NCBI RefSeq assembly: GCF_900302455.1 | Contig: NZ_ONZG01000016.1 | Location: forward strand, 1 to 64,000 | Source: Falsiruegeria mediterranea M17 | Lineage (GTDB): Bacteria; Pseudomonadota; Alphaproteobacteria; Rhodobacterales; Rhodobacteraceae | Direction: 5' to 3' | DNA length: 64,000 nucleotides | Shown: positions 18,346 through 27,409 of the stretch, piece by piece | How the letters are laid out: each line of letters begins with the position of its first letter | How positions within the stretch are numbered: position 1 is the stretch's first letter | The notes under the pieces: model-generated | The model's input: only the letters and a program-made list of their open reading frames with translations | Told to the model about the DNA's origin: nothing | Databases searched by the model: none | Position numbers and translations under genes: made by a program

Positions 18346-18570
18346 ATGAAGAAGATCATTTTCATCGCGCTGATTCCGGCGCTTGTGGCCGCGTGTGCCA
18401 GCCCGATCCGCAGCATTCCCGCTGGCGTGCAGTCGCAGAAATCGGCGTGTGTCAGCGGCAACTATGACGCTTGCTCGGAAATCGGCCATGCGGTTCGCGA
18501 TGCCGAAGGCGGCACGACGGCGCAGACACAACAGCAGAATTTTGTACTGTCTCAGCCGATCGTCGACTAA
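18346..18570 (+). CDS. Small lipoprotein
   Basis: A 74-residue protein with a lipoprotein signal: MKKIIFIALIPALVAAC, lipobox LVAAC with the modified cysteine at residue 17. The mature part has two further cysteines (SACVSGNYDACSEIG) about ten residues apart and no recognised domain. The start at 18346 has GGGGAAGG upstream. It is alone between a hairpin upstream and a strong bidirectional terminator downstream. Function unknown; probably anchored in the outer membrane. Confidence 0.75.
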   Translation: MKKIIFIALIPALVAACASPIRSIPAGVQSQKSACVSGNYDACSEIGHAVRDAEGGTTAQTQQQNFVLSQPIVD

Positions 18571-18587
18571 GACAAAGGATCAACGCA

Positions 18588-18622
18588 AAAGCGCCCGCTG
18601 TCGAAAGGACTGCGGGCGCTTT
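18588..18622. terminator. Bidirectional terminator between the lipoprotein gene and metG
   Basis: AAAGCGCCCGC (18588-18598) pairs with GCGGGCGCTTT (18612-18622): an 11-bp stem whose A and T ends give a U-tract in both directions. It lies between the convergent stops at 18570 and 18646. Confidence 0.85.
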
Positions 18623-18645
18623 GTCATGCTCAGCTGAGCACATAA

Positions 18646-20361
18646 TCAGTCGCGGGTGCCCGAAAACCGCTCTTGCCAGTCTTCGCGCTGCTCGTCGGTG
18701 ATCTTGGCAAAAAGCACCTCTGGCACGGTGAACTCATGCCCGGCGGGCAGGGCGTTCAGCGCCGCGTCGACATCGTCGGGCCAGCTGGTATCCAGCGTGT
18801 TCATTGCACTTAGCATCTTGGCTGATGCGGTCGGGATGAAGGGCGCGCTCAGCACTGCGTAGAACCGGATCAGGTTCAGACCCATGCGCACCTGACCAGC
18901 GGCCTTTTCAGGATCAGTCTTGAACGCGGTCCATGGCGCGGTGTTCTGCAGGTATTCGTTGCCTGCGACCCAGATCGCGCGCAACTCTTGCGCCGACTTG
19001 CGAACCTCCATCGCTTCCATGTGCTGCTCATATGCGCGCACCCGGGTGGTCAGGTCAGCAATCAACGCCTTTTCCGCCTCGCCATAAGCACCATCCGGCA
19101 CCGCTTCGGAGAATTTTGAACGGCAGAACTTGGTGATGCGGCTGACAAAGTTGCCAAGCACATCGGCCAGATCCTTGTTCACCGAGGTCTGGAAGTTCTC
19201 CCAGGTGAATTCGCTGTCTGAGTTTTCGGGTGCATGGCTCAAGAGCCACCAGCGCCAGTAATCCGCGGGCAGGATATCCAGCGCCTGATCCATGAACACG
19301 CCGCGCCCCTGGCTGGTCGAGAACTGGCCGCCGTCATAGTTCAGGTAGTTGAAGGATTTCAGGTGATCGACCATCTTCCATGGCTCGCCCGAACCCAGAA
19401 TGGTGGCAGGGAAGCTCAGCGTGTGGAAGGGCACGTTGTCCTTGCCCATGAACTGGACGTACTTCACGTCTTCCGCGCCTTTGTCGGTGCGCCACCAGCG
19501 TTCCCAGTCCGCGTCCGACCTGCTGGTCGCCTCGGCCCATTCACCGGCGCAGGCGATGTATTCGATGGGGGCGTCGAACCAGACGTAGAACACTTTGCCC
19601 TCCATGCCGGGCCAATCTTCGTCGCCTTTCTTGACCGGAACACCCCAGTCCAGATCGCGAGTGATGCCGCGATCCTGCAACCCGTCACCATCATGCAGCC
19701 ACTTCTTGGCGATGGACGTGGTCAGCACCGGCCAATCCGCCTTGCTGTCGATCCAGGCGTCCAACTGATCCTTGAGCTGCGATTGGCACAGGTACAGGTG
19801 CTTGGTTTCGCGAACCTCCAGATCGGTCGAGCCCGAGATGGCCGAGCGCGGATCAATCAGGTCAGTGGGGTCGAGTTGCTTGGTGCAGTTTTCGCACTGA
19901 TCGCCGCGTGCTTTTTCATAACCACAGTTGGGGCAGGTGCCTTCGATATAGCGATCCGGCAGGAACCGGCCATCGGCGTTGGAATAAACCTGTTTTTCGC
20001 TGACTTCGCGGATCAACCCGGCCTCGGCCAGCTTGCCTGCAAAATGCTGGGTCAACTTGTGGTTCTGCGGGCTGGACGAGCGGCCAAAGTGGTCAAAGCT
20101 CAGCCCAAAGCGGTCGGCGATGTCCGACTGCACCCCGTGCATCTCGGCGCAATATTCCGCCACCGGTTTGCCTGCCTTGGCGGCTGCCAGTTCGGCCGGG
20201 GTGCCGTGTTCATCGGTGGCACACAGAAACATGACCTCGTTGCCACGGCCGCGGTTGTACCGCGCATACAGGTCTGCAGGCAGCTGCGAGCCGATCAGAT
20301 TGCCGAGGTGCTTGATCCCGTTGATGTAGGGAATCGCCGAGGTGATGAGAATCCGTGCCAT
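18646..20361 (-). CDS. metG: Methionyl-tRNA synthetase
   Basis: A 571-residue class I aminoacyl-tRNA synthetase charging tRNA-Met. The HIGH-type motif is in IKHLGNLIG near the N-terminus, and a zinc knuckle is seen in [17 protein letters not shown]. The KMSKS region reads [11 protein letters not shown], so the usual second lysine is threonine. No C-terminal EMAP/dimerisation extension is present. It stands alone, convergent with the small lipoprotein gene across a shared terminator. Confidence 0.95.
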   Translation of the reverse strand: MARILITSAIPYINGIKHLGNLIGSQLPADLYARYNRGRGNEVMFLCATDEHGTPAELAAAKAGKPVAEYCAEMHGVQSDIADRFGLSFDHFGRSSSPQNHKLTQHFAGKLAEAGLIREVSEKQVYSNADGRFLPDRYIEGTCPNCGYEKARGDQCENCTKQLDPTDLIDPRSAISGSTDLEVRETKHLYLCQSQLKDQLDAWIDSKADWPVLTTSIAKKWLHDGDGLQDRGITRDLDWGVPVKKGDEDWPGMEGKVFYVWFDAPIEYIACAGEWAEATSRSDADWERWWRTDKGAEDVKYVQFMGKDNVPFHTLSFPATILGSGEPWKMVDHLKSFNYLNYDGGQFSTSQGRGVFMDQALDILPADYWRWWLLSHAPENSDSEFTWENFQTSVNKDLADVLGNFVSRITKFCRSKFSEAVPDGAYGEAEKALIADLTTRVRAYEQHMEAMEVRKSAQELRAIWVAGNEYLQNTAPWTAFKTDPEKAAGQVRMGLNLIRFYAVLSAPFIPTASAKMLSAMNTLDTSWPDDVDAALNALPAGHEFTVPEVLFAKITDEQREDWQERFSGTRD

Positions 20362-20596
20362 ATTCGTATCCGTCTGATGTCTGTGGCCCGTCTATCCCAT
20401 GTCGCGGGCCAGCAAAAGGGCGGCCTTTGGGTCGGGCGGCTTTCCCTGCGCTGCCCGCCTGTGAAACTGGCGTGAAAAAGCGGTTTGGTGTCAGGTTTTC
20501 ATTACTCTTGGTTGTTTTGTGTGGTTGTGATGTCTTGAAAAGTTGTGGAGGGTTTCCCATCTTGATTGCATACAAATGTATACCGACGGGGTTTTG

Positions 20597-21304
20597 ATGT
20601 TCGATTTTCTGCTTGATGCGGCTTTTGTACCGTTCACCGTGGCGCTGGCATTGCTTGTCGGTTTGCTGGGGCTGGAACTGGTGGCGCTGCTCATGGGTGG
20701 AAGCTTGATGGCCGGTGACGGGGAACTCGACATGGATGTCGATATTGCGCCCGAAATCGGTGATCTGGACTTGGATATCGACGTGGATGCGGACGCGTTT
20801 GAAATCGCCGAAGTAGAACCTGACGTTGCTCCTGAGATGAGCACTCCGGGTCCGGCCAGCTGGCTGGGTTTGGGTCGGATGCCGTTCATGATCTGGTTGG
20901 CCGTGCTGCTCATGGGCTTTGGCCTGAGTGGTATGGGTCTGCAGATTGCCTTGCGCAATCTGATCGGGGCGGACTTGCCCGCAATCTGGGCTGCGATCCC
21001 TGCCGGTGCCTTTGGTCTATGGTTTGCGCGTGGCTTTGGCGGCATCTTTGCCCGCCTGCTGCCCAAGACCGAGACCGAGGCCGTGTCCGAGCGCATGTTG
21101 GCGCGCCGTCGTGGGATCATCACCCAAGGCACGGCCGCACGCGGTCGACCAGCCGAGGTGCGCGTTGCGGATCGTTATGGCAACTTTCACCACCTGCGGG
21201 CCGAACCCTTGCAGGACGGCGAGACGCTGGCCCAAGGCACCGAGGTGCTGGTGCTGCGCAACCGTCGAAGCGGTGCATTTGTTCTGATCGGCCTGTCCGA
21301 GTGA
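20597..21304 (+). CDS. yqiJ: YqiJ-family inner-membrane OB-fold protein
   Basis: A 235-residue protein with N-terminal and central transmembrane helices (about residues 8-30 and 94-135), an acidic stretch between them (DGELDMDVDIAPEIGDLDLD), and a C-terminal beta-rich domain of the NfeD/OB type. It directly precedes a flotillin-like gene, which is the YqiJ-YqiK pair found in many Proteobacteria. The start MFDFLLDAA at 20597 is family-like. A short palindrome ATACAAATGTAT (20570-20581) is 15 bases upstream. It probably partners the flotillin in membrane-microdomain maintenance. Confidence 0.85.
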   Translation: MFDFLLDAAFVPFTVALALLVGLLGLELVALLMGGSLMAGDGELDMDVDIAPEIGDLDLDIDVDADAFEIAEVEPDVAPEMSTPGPASWLGLGRMPFMIWLAVLLMGFGLSGMGLQIALRNLIGADLPAIWAAIPAGAFGLWFARGFGGIFARLLPKTETEAVSERMLARRRGIITQGTAARGRPAEVRVADRYGNFHHLRAEPLQDGETLAQGTEVLVLRNRRSGAFVLIGLSE

Positions 21305-21367
21305 CGGCACAGGCCTGACCCAACCGGGTCGAACACTATCAAAAAATTCCAAAGTGGAGGATTTAGC

Positions 21368-23038
21368 ATGGAATTTCAGTTCCTGGCGGTTGTTGTCGCC
21401 TCGGTCATTGTTGTTTTGCTTTTGATTGGCCTTGTTCTGGGCCGATTGTATCGCCGATCCACCCGCGAGATCAGTCTGGTGAAAACCGGGGCAGGTGGCA
21501 AACGCGTGATCATGGACGGGGGTACCATTGTAGTGCCGCTGCTGCATGAGGTGAGCCCCGTAAACATGAAAACCCTGCGCCTTGAGGTGCAGCGTAACGG
21601 CGAGGCTGCGCTGATCACACAAGACCGGATGCGTGTAGACGTTGGCGTTGAGTTCTACGTCTCGGTCATGGCCTCAGAAGAGGGGATCGCACGCGCGGCC
21701 CAAACCTTGGGCAGCCGGACATTCGATGTCGAGCAACTGCGCGAGATGATCGAAGGCAAACTGATCGACGGTCTGCGCGCCGTGGCCGCCCAGATGACCA
21801 TGGACGGCCTGCATGAAAACCGCGCTGACTTTGTGCAAGAGGTGCAGAATGCCGTGTCCGAGGATCTGCTGAAAAACGGCCTGTCGCTGGAATCCGTCTC
21901 GCTGACCGCGCTGGACCAGACGCCGTTTGAGGCCCTGGATGAAAACAACGCCTTTAATGCCGTTGGTATGCGTAAATTGGCCGAGGTTATTGCGACCTCG
22001 AAAAAAGAGCGCGCGCAGATTGATGCGGATGCCGAGGTCGAAGTGCGCCGTGCTGCGATGGAGGCTGCGCGTCAGCGGATGCTGATCGAGCAGGACGAAG
22101 AGCAGGCCCGCATCGAACAGGCGCAGCAGGTCGAAACCATGAAAGCCGCGCAAGAGGCTGAGATTGCTGCGAGGATGGAAGATTCGGTACGCGAAACAGA
22201 GCGTGCGCGGATCGCACGAGAAGAGGCCATTCGCGCCGCCGAGATCGAACGCGAGCGCAAGATCCGCGATGCCGAGATTTCCAAGGAGCGCGAACTAGAA
22301 GTGGCCGAGCAAGAGCGCCAGATCATCATCGCGCAGAAGTCCGAAGAGGAAAGCCGCGCCCGTGCGTCGGCCGACCTGGCCCGGGCCGAGGCGACGAAGG
22401 CAACCGAAGCCGTGGCAACCGCGCGCGAAGTGGCCGAGGCCGAGCGTCAGAAGCAGATCGTGCTGATCGAAGCCACGCGTGAAGCCGAGCGTCAGGCAAC
22501 TGCGATCCGCCTGTCCGCCCAGGCCGAAAAAGAAGCCGCCGCTGACCGTGCCGAGGCGCGCCGCGAAGAGGCGCAGGCCGAGGCCGATGCGCTCAACATC
22601 CGGGCCGAAGCCAAGAAGAACGATATGTTGGCCGAAGCAGAAGGTAAGCGCGCAATTGTCGAGGCCGAGAATGTGCTTTCGCCCGAGCTGATCGAGATGA
22701 AGATCGACATGGCGCGGATCGAGGCGATGCCGGGGATCGTTGCCGAAATGGTCAAACCGGCCGAAAAGATCGACTCGATCAAGATCCACCAAGTGGGTGG
22801 CATTGGAATGCCCAGTGGCAACGGTGGCTCAGGCGGTGACAAGCCGGTGGTGAACCAGGCGCTTGATTCGATCATGGGCATGGCCGTTCAGATGCCCGCG
22901 CTCAAGAAACTGGGCGAGGAACTGGGCCTGTCTATGGAACACGGTGTGAGCGGCGTGGCCAACGGTGTGCTGGGGCTGGTAACCGAGGACGTTACCCCGG
23001 ACATCGAAGCTGAAGACGTCGAATCGACGACGCACTGA
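21368..23038 (+). CDS. yqiK: Flotillin family protein (YqiK)
   Basis: A 556-residue SPFH/flotillin protein: one N-terminal transmembrane helix (residues 5-25), an SPFH domain to about residue 200, then a long Ala/Glu/Arg coiled coil (about residues 215-430) and a C-terminal tail with a Gly-rich linker. GGAGG lies shortly before the ATG. It is 63 bases downstream of yqiJ and ends at a strong terminator, so the two genes form an operon. Flotillins assemble into membrane-bound cages that organise inner-membrane domains. Confidence 0.9.
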   Translation: MEFQFLAVVVASVIVVLLLIGLVLGRLYRRSTREISLVKTGAGGKRVIMDGGTIVVPLLHEVSPVNMKTLRLEVQRNGEAALITQDRMRVDVGVEFYVSVMASEEGIARAAQTLGSRTFDVEQLREMIEGKLIDGLRAVAAQMTMDGLHENRADFVQEVQNAVSEDLLKNGLSLESVSLTALDQTPFEALDENNAFNAVGMRKLAEVIATSKKERAQIDADAEVEVRRAAMEAARQRMLIEQDEEQARIEQAQQVETMKAAQEAEIAARMEDSVRETERARIAREEAIRAAEIERERKIRDAEISKERELEVAEQERQIIIAQKSEEESRARASADLARAEATKATEAVATAREVAEAERQKQIVLIEATREAERQATAIRLSAQAEKEAAADRAEARREEAQAEADALNIRAEAKKNDMLAEAEGKRAIVEAENVLSPELIEMKIDMARIEAMPGIVAEMVKPAEKIDSIKIHQVGGIGMPSGNGGSGGDKPVVNQALDSIMGMAVQMPALKKLGEELGLSMEHGVSGVANGVLGLVTEDVTPDIEAEDVESTTH

Positions 23039-23056
23039 ACATGCAACGAGCGAAAG

Positions 23057-23086
23057 AGGGCCGGATCAGACCGGCCCTTTTATTTT
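23057..23086 (+). terminator. Rho-independent terminator after yqiK
   Basis: AGGGCCGG (23057-23064), loop ATCAGA, CCGGCCCT (23071-23078), then TTTATTTT: a textbook intrinsic terminator 18 bases after the stop. Confidence 0.93.
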
Positions 23087-23093
23087 GGCTGAA

Positions 23094-23321
23094 CTATCGA
23101 TCGCGCCAATGATCGTTTGCTTGGGACACTGTATGAAAATTGACCGCGACCACATGAGATGAGGCGATCAGGCTGTCGGCATCGTTGGCATATTCGGGGC
23201 GCATACGCGCGCGGGCCTCGTCATCGGGTTGGGTTTTTTTCACTGCCATGCGGGACAGCTTGATTGCCAACTCATACCCCTCTTCCGGGGTGGCGGTTTG
23301 CAATGTGGGTAGCCAAGACAT
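23094..23321 (-). CDS. Hexameric tyrosine-coordinated haem protein (HTHP) family
   Basis: A 75-residue protein whose sequence (WLPTLQTATPEEGYELAIK, MAVKKTQPDDEARAR, ASSHVVAVNFHTVSQANDHW) matches what I know of HTHP from Silicibacter/Ruegeria pomeroyi, a small hexamer with haem bound through tyrosine and with peroxidase/catalase activity. The ATG at 23321 is chosen because AAGGA precedes it by seven bases; an ATG at 23336 lacks a site. A divergent OhrR-like regulator and a pair of inverted operator-like sequences lie upstream, so peroxide-responsive control is likely. Confidence 0.7.
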   Translation of the reverse strand: MSWLPTLQTATPEEGYELAIKLSRMAVKKTQPDDEARARMRPEYANDADSLIASSHVVAVNFHTVSQANDHWRDR

Positions 23322-23341
23322 CTGGTTTTCCTTCATTTTGT

Positions 23342-23406
23342 ATCGTGCGCGATATAATCTCAGGGTTGACTAGGTTGTCCTTGGTGTCAAGTTGTATCGC
23401 GCACGA
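23342..23406. promoter_or_regulatory. Two inverted operator-like sequences between HTHP and the MarR gene
   Basis: ATCGTGCGCGAT at 23342-23353 and its inverted counterpart ATCGCGCACGA at 23396-23406, each an imperfect palindrome (ATCGxGCxCGAT), face the two divergent genes symmetrically. They are the obvious candidates for the MarR/OhrR dimer, one per promoter. Confidence 0.7.
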
Positions 23407-23414
23407 CTTAAATA

Positions 23415-23876
23415 ATGAGGCAGGATGTGAGTGAAACGCAGACTACCGACGTTCCGACGCGGGCAGATGAACTGTTCTGCTATGGCATTTACACGACCTC
23501 TCATGCCGTTAGCCGCGCCTACGCCCAGTATCTGAAACGGCTTGGGCTGACCTATCCGCAGTACATTACACTGACGCTTTTGTGGGAAAAGGACCGGCAA
23601 AAGGTCAACACGTTGGCCAAGGTGCTGAGAATGGAAACCAGCACGATGACACCCTTGGTCAAAAGGCTCGAGGGCATGGGGCTTGTGTGCCGGGAGCCAA
23701 GCCTGAATGATCGGCGTGTGGTCGAAGTTGTGCTGACCGACCATGGGCGGGCACTACAGGCCCAGGCGCCTGCGATCACCGGATGCATGATCGAACAGAC
23801 CGGCATGACACAATCCGAGTTGCAGGATCTGCAACATCTGTTGTTCAAGCTCAGGGATGGGTTGCTCGAACCCTAA
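23415..23876 (+). CDS. MarR-family regulator, OhrR-like
   Basis: A 153-residue winged-helix repressor. ELFCYGIYTTSHAVSRAY with Cys22 and the later LGLTYPQYITLTLLWE match OhrR peroxide sensors, including the reactive N-terminal cysteine and the tyrosines that hydrogen-bond to it; only one further cysteine pair is seen (residue 95 and 119 region), so one- or two-Cys chemistry is open. The divergent neighbour is an HTHP-type haem peroxidase. The start could also be the GTG at 23427. Its stop overlaps the convergent MFS gene by four bases. Confidence 0.8.
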   Translation: MRQDVSETQTTDVPTRADELFCYGIYTTSHAVSRAYAQYLKRLGLTYPQYITLTLLWEKDRQKVNTLAKVLRMETSTMTPLVKRLEGMGLVCREPSLNDRRVVEVVLTDHGRALQAQAPAITGCMIEQTGMTQSELQDLQHLLFKLRDGLLEP

Positions 23877-25096
23877 CGACCTTCGCGCTGGCGGCGCAGT
23901 AGCCGCCCGATGGTGAAAGAGGTGCGCGGCGCATAGACATAGTTTGTGCGCTCTTCCGGCGTTGGACGCGCGCGCATCCGGGTCAGACCAAAGACAATAA
24001 GAACGATGTGCCCGGTGGCGACAAAGGCAAAGAGAGCGCCTGGGCCATAGGCGTCGATCAGCGAGGATGACACATAAGGTGATGCGATCGCTCCAAGAGC
24101 GAAGAAGAACATCAGCGCGGCCGACAGCTCGACCCGTTGCTCGGACGTGGCAAAGTCATTGGCGTGTGCCGCCGAGACCGAAAAGATGGGGAAGGTGGTG
24201 AAGCCAAAAAAGCCCGCGGCCAGCATAACGCCCAACGTGCCCGAACCACTGGCCGCCATGGTGATGCCGCAGCTTACAACGGCCACGGCAGAGAGCCAGA
24301 TCAGAACCCAGCGACGATCGTATTTGTCGGCGAGCCATCCCATCGGATACTGCGCCAACGCGCCGCCCAGAACAAAGGACGCCAGGAAGAACGCGATCTG
24401 GTCGATCTCCAGGCCCACTTCTTGGCCGTATACGGGGCCGACCATCCGGAACGAGGCCGAGCTGAGGGCCGCGACGATCACACCCGCCACAGCCAACGGC
24501 GAGCATCGCCAGGCCAACTTGGGACGCAAGCGCGGCGCCTTGGGCGTTTCAGGCTGGCTGGCTTTGGTCAACGTGAGGGGCAGAAGCGCGGCACAGCATA
24601 GTATGGCCAGCAGGTTGTAGGAAACGTAAGAGGCGGGCGGCAAGATGGCGATGATCAACTGCGCGCCCAATGATGCGCTCATGTCTACAATGCGATAGGT
24701 GCCTGTGGCGCGGCCGCGGTTTTCATTGGTAACCTTTGCGTTCAGCCAGGCCTCGATCACCGTGTAACAGCCTGCCACGCAGGTGCCGGAGGCGATCCGG
24801 AGGATGGCCCAGACATAGGGGTTTTCGGTCAGGGTATGCCCGATAAGACCCATGGCGCCGAGGGCGGTGCAGACGGCAAAGGCGCGTGAATGGCCGATGC
24901 TACCCATCAGTCGCGGGGCCCACCAGCATCCCACAAAAAAGCCCATGAAATGCGCCGAGCCCAGAAGGCCGATCTGCTCCTTGGAGAATTCGAGCGTCAG
25001 GCCCGAGATGGCGTCGAGCGGCCCCACACCACCGGTCGAGAGCTGCAGCAGGATGACAGAGAGAAACAGGGCGGTGAAAGAGATGATCAGGCGCAT
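23873..25096 (-). CDS. MFS transporter
   Basis: A 407-residue major facilitator with about 12 helices, starting MRLIISFTALFLSVILLQL at 25096. The frame is open a further 180 bases upstream, but that part is charged, unlike a transporter N-terminus, and overlaps the intergenic repeat. ATG 25096 lies in the right place for helix 1. Characteristic loops are GMGWLADKYDRRW-like (PMGWLADKYDRR) and RATGTYRIVDM. Substrate unknown. It converges on the MarR gene and has a four-base overlap with it. Confidence 0.85.
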   Translation of the reverse strand: MRLIISFTALFLSVILLQLSTGGVGPLDAISGLTLEFSKEQIGLLGSAHFMGFFVGCWWAPRLMGSIGHSRAFAVCTALGAMGLIGHTLTENPYVWAILRIASGTCVAGCYTVIEAWLNAKVTNENRGRATGTYRIVDMSASLGAQLIIAILPPASYVSYNLLAILCCAALLPLTLTKASQPETPKAPRLRPKLAWRCSPLAVAGVIVAALSSASFRMVGPVYGQEVGLEIDQIAFFLASFVLGGALAQYPMGWLADKYDRRWVLIWLSAVAVVSCGITMAASGSGTLGVMLAAGFFGFTTFPIFSVSAAHANDFATSEQRVELSAALMFFFALGAIASPYVSSSLIDAYGPGALFAFVATGHIVLIVFGLTRMRARPTPEERTNYVYAPRTSFTIGRLLRRQREGR

Positions 25097-25186
25097 AATG
25101 TTGCACCCTGATCCCGTTCGATCAGAAATGCACGCGCGTATTCGACTTTCGCTTGTCGATTTTGGCGTTTTTTTCTGGAGCGAGGC

Positions 25187-25272
25187 GCTCCCGCCCTCGC
25201 GACATGCCCTGACGGGCCCTTGCTCGGTTGGGCCGGGCGCCTCGCCTTTGGCGAGGCGCGGCACCGCAGAAC
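25187..25272 (+). repeat. Dispersed GC-rich intergenic repeat, copy b
   Basis: Begins CGCTCCCGCCCTCGCGACATG, carries TTGGGCCGGGC and the 10-bp hairpin GCGCCTCGCC / GGCGAGGCGC (25237-25246 with 25250-25259), and ends GCACCGCAGAA like copy a. It lies between the YceI stop and the MFS start region. Confidence 0.72.
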
Positions 25273-25308
25273 TCAAACCGTGTTGGGGGCAAGGCCGTCG
25301 ATGGGCAG

Positions 25309-25926
25309 TCAGCCGGTCTGGTTGATCGTGGCCTGGATGTCCAGCGTGACGGTGTCGGTCACCAGATCGCTGTACCCGGATGCACCAAAGGCACTGCGGC
25401 TGATGTCGCCTCGCAGACGGATGTTGAGCTGGCTGAGGTCATCGGCCCGGCTTCCCGGGCGGCGGTAAAGCGTGGCCTCAAGCGTGATGGGGCGAGTGAC
25501 GCCCCGGACCGTGAGATCGCCGGTGATGCGCGCGCCTTCGGAAATACGACCGCTGGCACCCAGTTGAACCCGGGTTGAGACAAAGCGGATGTCCGGATAG
25601 CGGGCGGCGTTCAGAACGTCGGCCCCCGTCATGGCCTGGGTGGCAAAGAACAGGCCCGTTTTGGCGCGGCTGACGTCAACCAGCACATCGACCGTGCTGG
25701 CCGTCAGGTTCTGCGGGTCGATCAGGATGTCAGCGCGTTTGACCGGCATCGTGCCGCGCTGGGCGGTGCCTGACAGCGTGAAGACAAACCCGACCGAGGA
25801 GGCGCGGGGGTCCAGCATGTAGCGGGTTGGTTTGGCCAGAGCGGCGTTGGCGCAGGGCAAGCCCAACACGGGCAGGCTGGCCAAGGTGCGCAGAACCGCG
25901 CGGCGGGTGAGGGGTGTCGATCGCAT
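25309..25926 (-). CDS. YceI-family periplasmic protein, Tat-exported
   Basis: About 205 residues. The N-terminus holds a twin-arginine signal (TPLTRRAVLRTLASL, then a hydrophobic run to ANAALA). The mature protein is the YceI lipocalin-like barrel, with the family's DLTVRGVTRPITLEATLY near residue 145. YceI proteins bind amphiphilic polyisoprenoid-like molecules. ATGs at 25926 and 25929 are adjacent; either may be used. No functional partner such as cytochrome b561 is next to it. Confidence 0.85.
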   Translation of the reverse strand: MRSTPLTRRAVLRTLASLPVLGLPCANAALAKPTRYMLDPRASSVGFVFTLSGTAQRGTMPVKRADILIDPQNLTASTVDVLVDVSRAKTGLFFATQAMTGADVLNAARYPDIRFVSTRVQLGASGRISEGARITGDLTVRGVTRPITLEATLYRRPGSRADDLSQLNIRLRGDISRSAFGASGYSDLVTDTVTLDIQATINQTG

Positions 25927-26021
25927 CATGTGAATACTCGTCATGTGGGGCACTCGTTTCAGGAGTAGCCTGCCATGACATGTGGCGTTTGTGTGCGAAT
26001 TCCCGCGGCTTCACCGCATTG

Positions 26022-26651
26022 TCAGGGGGCTGTGAGCGCGGCAGTCTCCGTTTCCCGCTTGAGGTCCAGCCGTGCGCCGGGGTGGGCTTGTGTCGCGATC
26101 CAGGTCATAGGGGGCAGGGCGCGGGCGCGGCGACGCTCCAGGTGCCAGCGACGTTGCGTACCCCTATGAGCGGGCGTCATATGCCATCGGCTTTCGATCC
26201 CCTGCGCGCCACCATCGCCAGGGGTCAAGAGCAGCCCCAGCGGCGCTTTGCCCAGGGTGCCGCCGGTTTCCGCCGCCAGATGCATCCGCCGCACCGGCGT
26301 CAGGGCAGGGGCGGCGGGCAGATCAGCAATCACCAGCGGAACGGCACCTGCGCGCAAGGCTTCTTCCATGCTCCACAGCAGATCCTCGGTCCGACGGGGG
26401 TGCACAAAGAGGAACCGCGCGGGATCGGCAAAATCCAGCATCCCGTCGGGGTTCAACCGGTCCGCCTCCCATGCGGGCGCGATCCACAGCACCGGCCCCT
26501 GCATCTGCCCGGCCAGCCACAGGGCAAAGCTGCGCCGTGCGGGGCCACAGGCCTCGTGCACGCGGGCCAGTTGCAAGGAGACCTCGGGATGCAGGGGCAG
26601 CGCTGGTCCGGTACGGCGGTTGGTGTGGCGTTTGAGCAGCTGAGTCGACAT
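26022..26651 (-). CDS. ImuA-like RecA-fold protein, SOS-regulated
   Basis: A 209-residue protein resembling ImuA (the SulA/RecA-like partner of the ImuB-DnaE2 mutasome): VLWIAPAWEADRLNPDG, RTEDLLWSMEEALRAGAVPLVIADL and LTPVRRMHLAAE follow the family's order. No Walker A lysine motif is evident. A good alphaproteobacterial LexA box lies 17 bases upstream of the ATG, so it should be induced by DNA damage. Unusually, no imuB or dnaE2 gene follows; the next gene on this strand is a YceI protein. Call is from residue pattern plus the LexA box. Confidence 0.65.
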   Translation of the reverse strand: MSTQLLKRHTNRRTGPALPLHPEVSLQLARVHEACGPARRSFALWLAGQMQGPVLWIAPAWEADRLNPDGMLDFADPARFLFVHPRRTEDLLWSMEEALRAGAVPLVIADLPAAPALTPVRRMHLAAETGGTLGKAPLGLLLTPGDGGAQGIESRWHMTPAHRGTQRRWHLERRRARALPPMTWIATQAHPGARLDLKRETETAALTAP

Positions 26652-26667
26652 GAGAGCAGAATAGCAT

Positions 26668-26682
26668 GTTCTCTATTTGTTC
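26668..26682. promoter_or_regulatory. LexA (SOS) box, GTTC-N7-GTTC
   Basis: GTTC (26668-26671), seven bases, GTTC (26679-26682): the direct-repeat LexA site of Rhodobacter-type alphaproteobacteria. It is 17 bases upstream of the minus-strand ImuA-like start at 26651. Confidence 0.85.
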
Positions 26683-26778
26683 TCAACTGAGTGGAGAGGG
26701 GACATTCGGTGCCAAACGATGGGCTTCGCAGCCAGTGTTGGCATTACCGGAGGACTCCTCTGCCCATTCCTTCACAAG

Positions 26779-27404
26779 TCACTTGTTTTCAACGGCATTG
26801 ATCATGCCGACCTTGCGGGCAGACAGTTTGACCTTCATCTGCAACAGTCGGTCGTACAGATCATCCGACATGAACAATTCTCGCCCAAACCGGTGTTCGC
26901 GCCACAAATGCGCTGCCGGATCGAGTTCGGCAGCGTCCATGGTCAGACGCTTACCAAACGGATTAACATACAGTCTTGCGTTTGGTGGTGGACGGTGGAC
27001 ATCCAAATCGGACAGGTCTTTTACAACCGACGTCACGCGAAAATGCACGTTCAGGATATACCATGTGCCCTCCTCGACCTCGCGTTCGCCGCTGTAGCCA
27101 GCCAACCGGATCGGGATGAACTGATGGCGCCCCGGATCAAGCGCTTCGATCAGGTCCTTGACCAACTGCTCAACAAACCACCAGCCGTTGACTGACTTAA
27201 AAACGGTTTGAGATTAAGAATGCCGTTAAGGGCAAGAGTGGAAGGGGCTTCTGCGGCTTTTGCTTCGCTAAGGCCTTCCGAGAGAGTAGTTGCAAACTCA
27301 GACCTTTTCACCAACCACTTTTGTGTGTCTTTTGGCCACCAGTCGCGTAATTCGGCTGGACGCGAATACGGCTTTCCATGCCCGCCGTCGATCAAATATG
27401 GCAT
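26779..27404 (-). pseudogene. Imm11 (DUF1629)-like gene broken by a frameshift
   Basis: The first part (MPYLIDGGHGKPYSRPAELR from the ATG at 27404) runs into a stop at 27150; the second part, in the next frame (VNGWWFVEQLVKDLIEALDP to the stop at 26779), continues the same protein. The frames switch at a run of five T on the coding strand near 27198; restoring one T would join LNLKPF to KSVNGWW and give about 208 residues. The C-terminus AHLWREHRFGRELFMSDDLY is Imm11-like. It starts five bases after the stop of an intact paralogue. This may be a real inactivation or a sequencing error. Confidence 0.7.
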
Positions 27405-27409
27405 ATTGC

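Noticed and set aside
20425-20460. Hairpin-like GC sequence upstream of metG
   Set aside because: The inverted bases (GGGCGGC and GCCCGCC) are imperfect, without T-run and within a divergent promoter region, so termination is unsupported.
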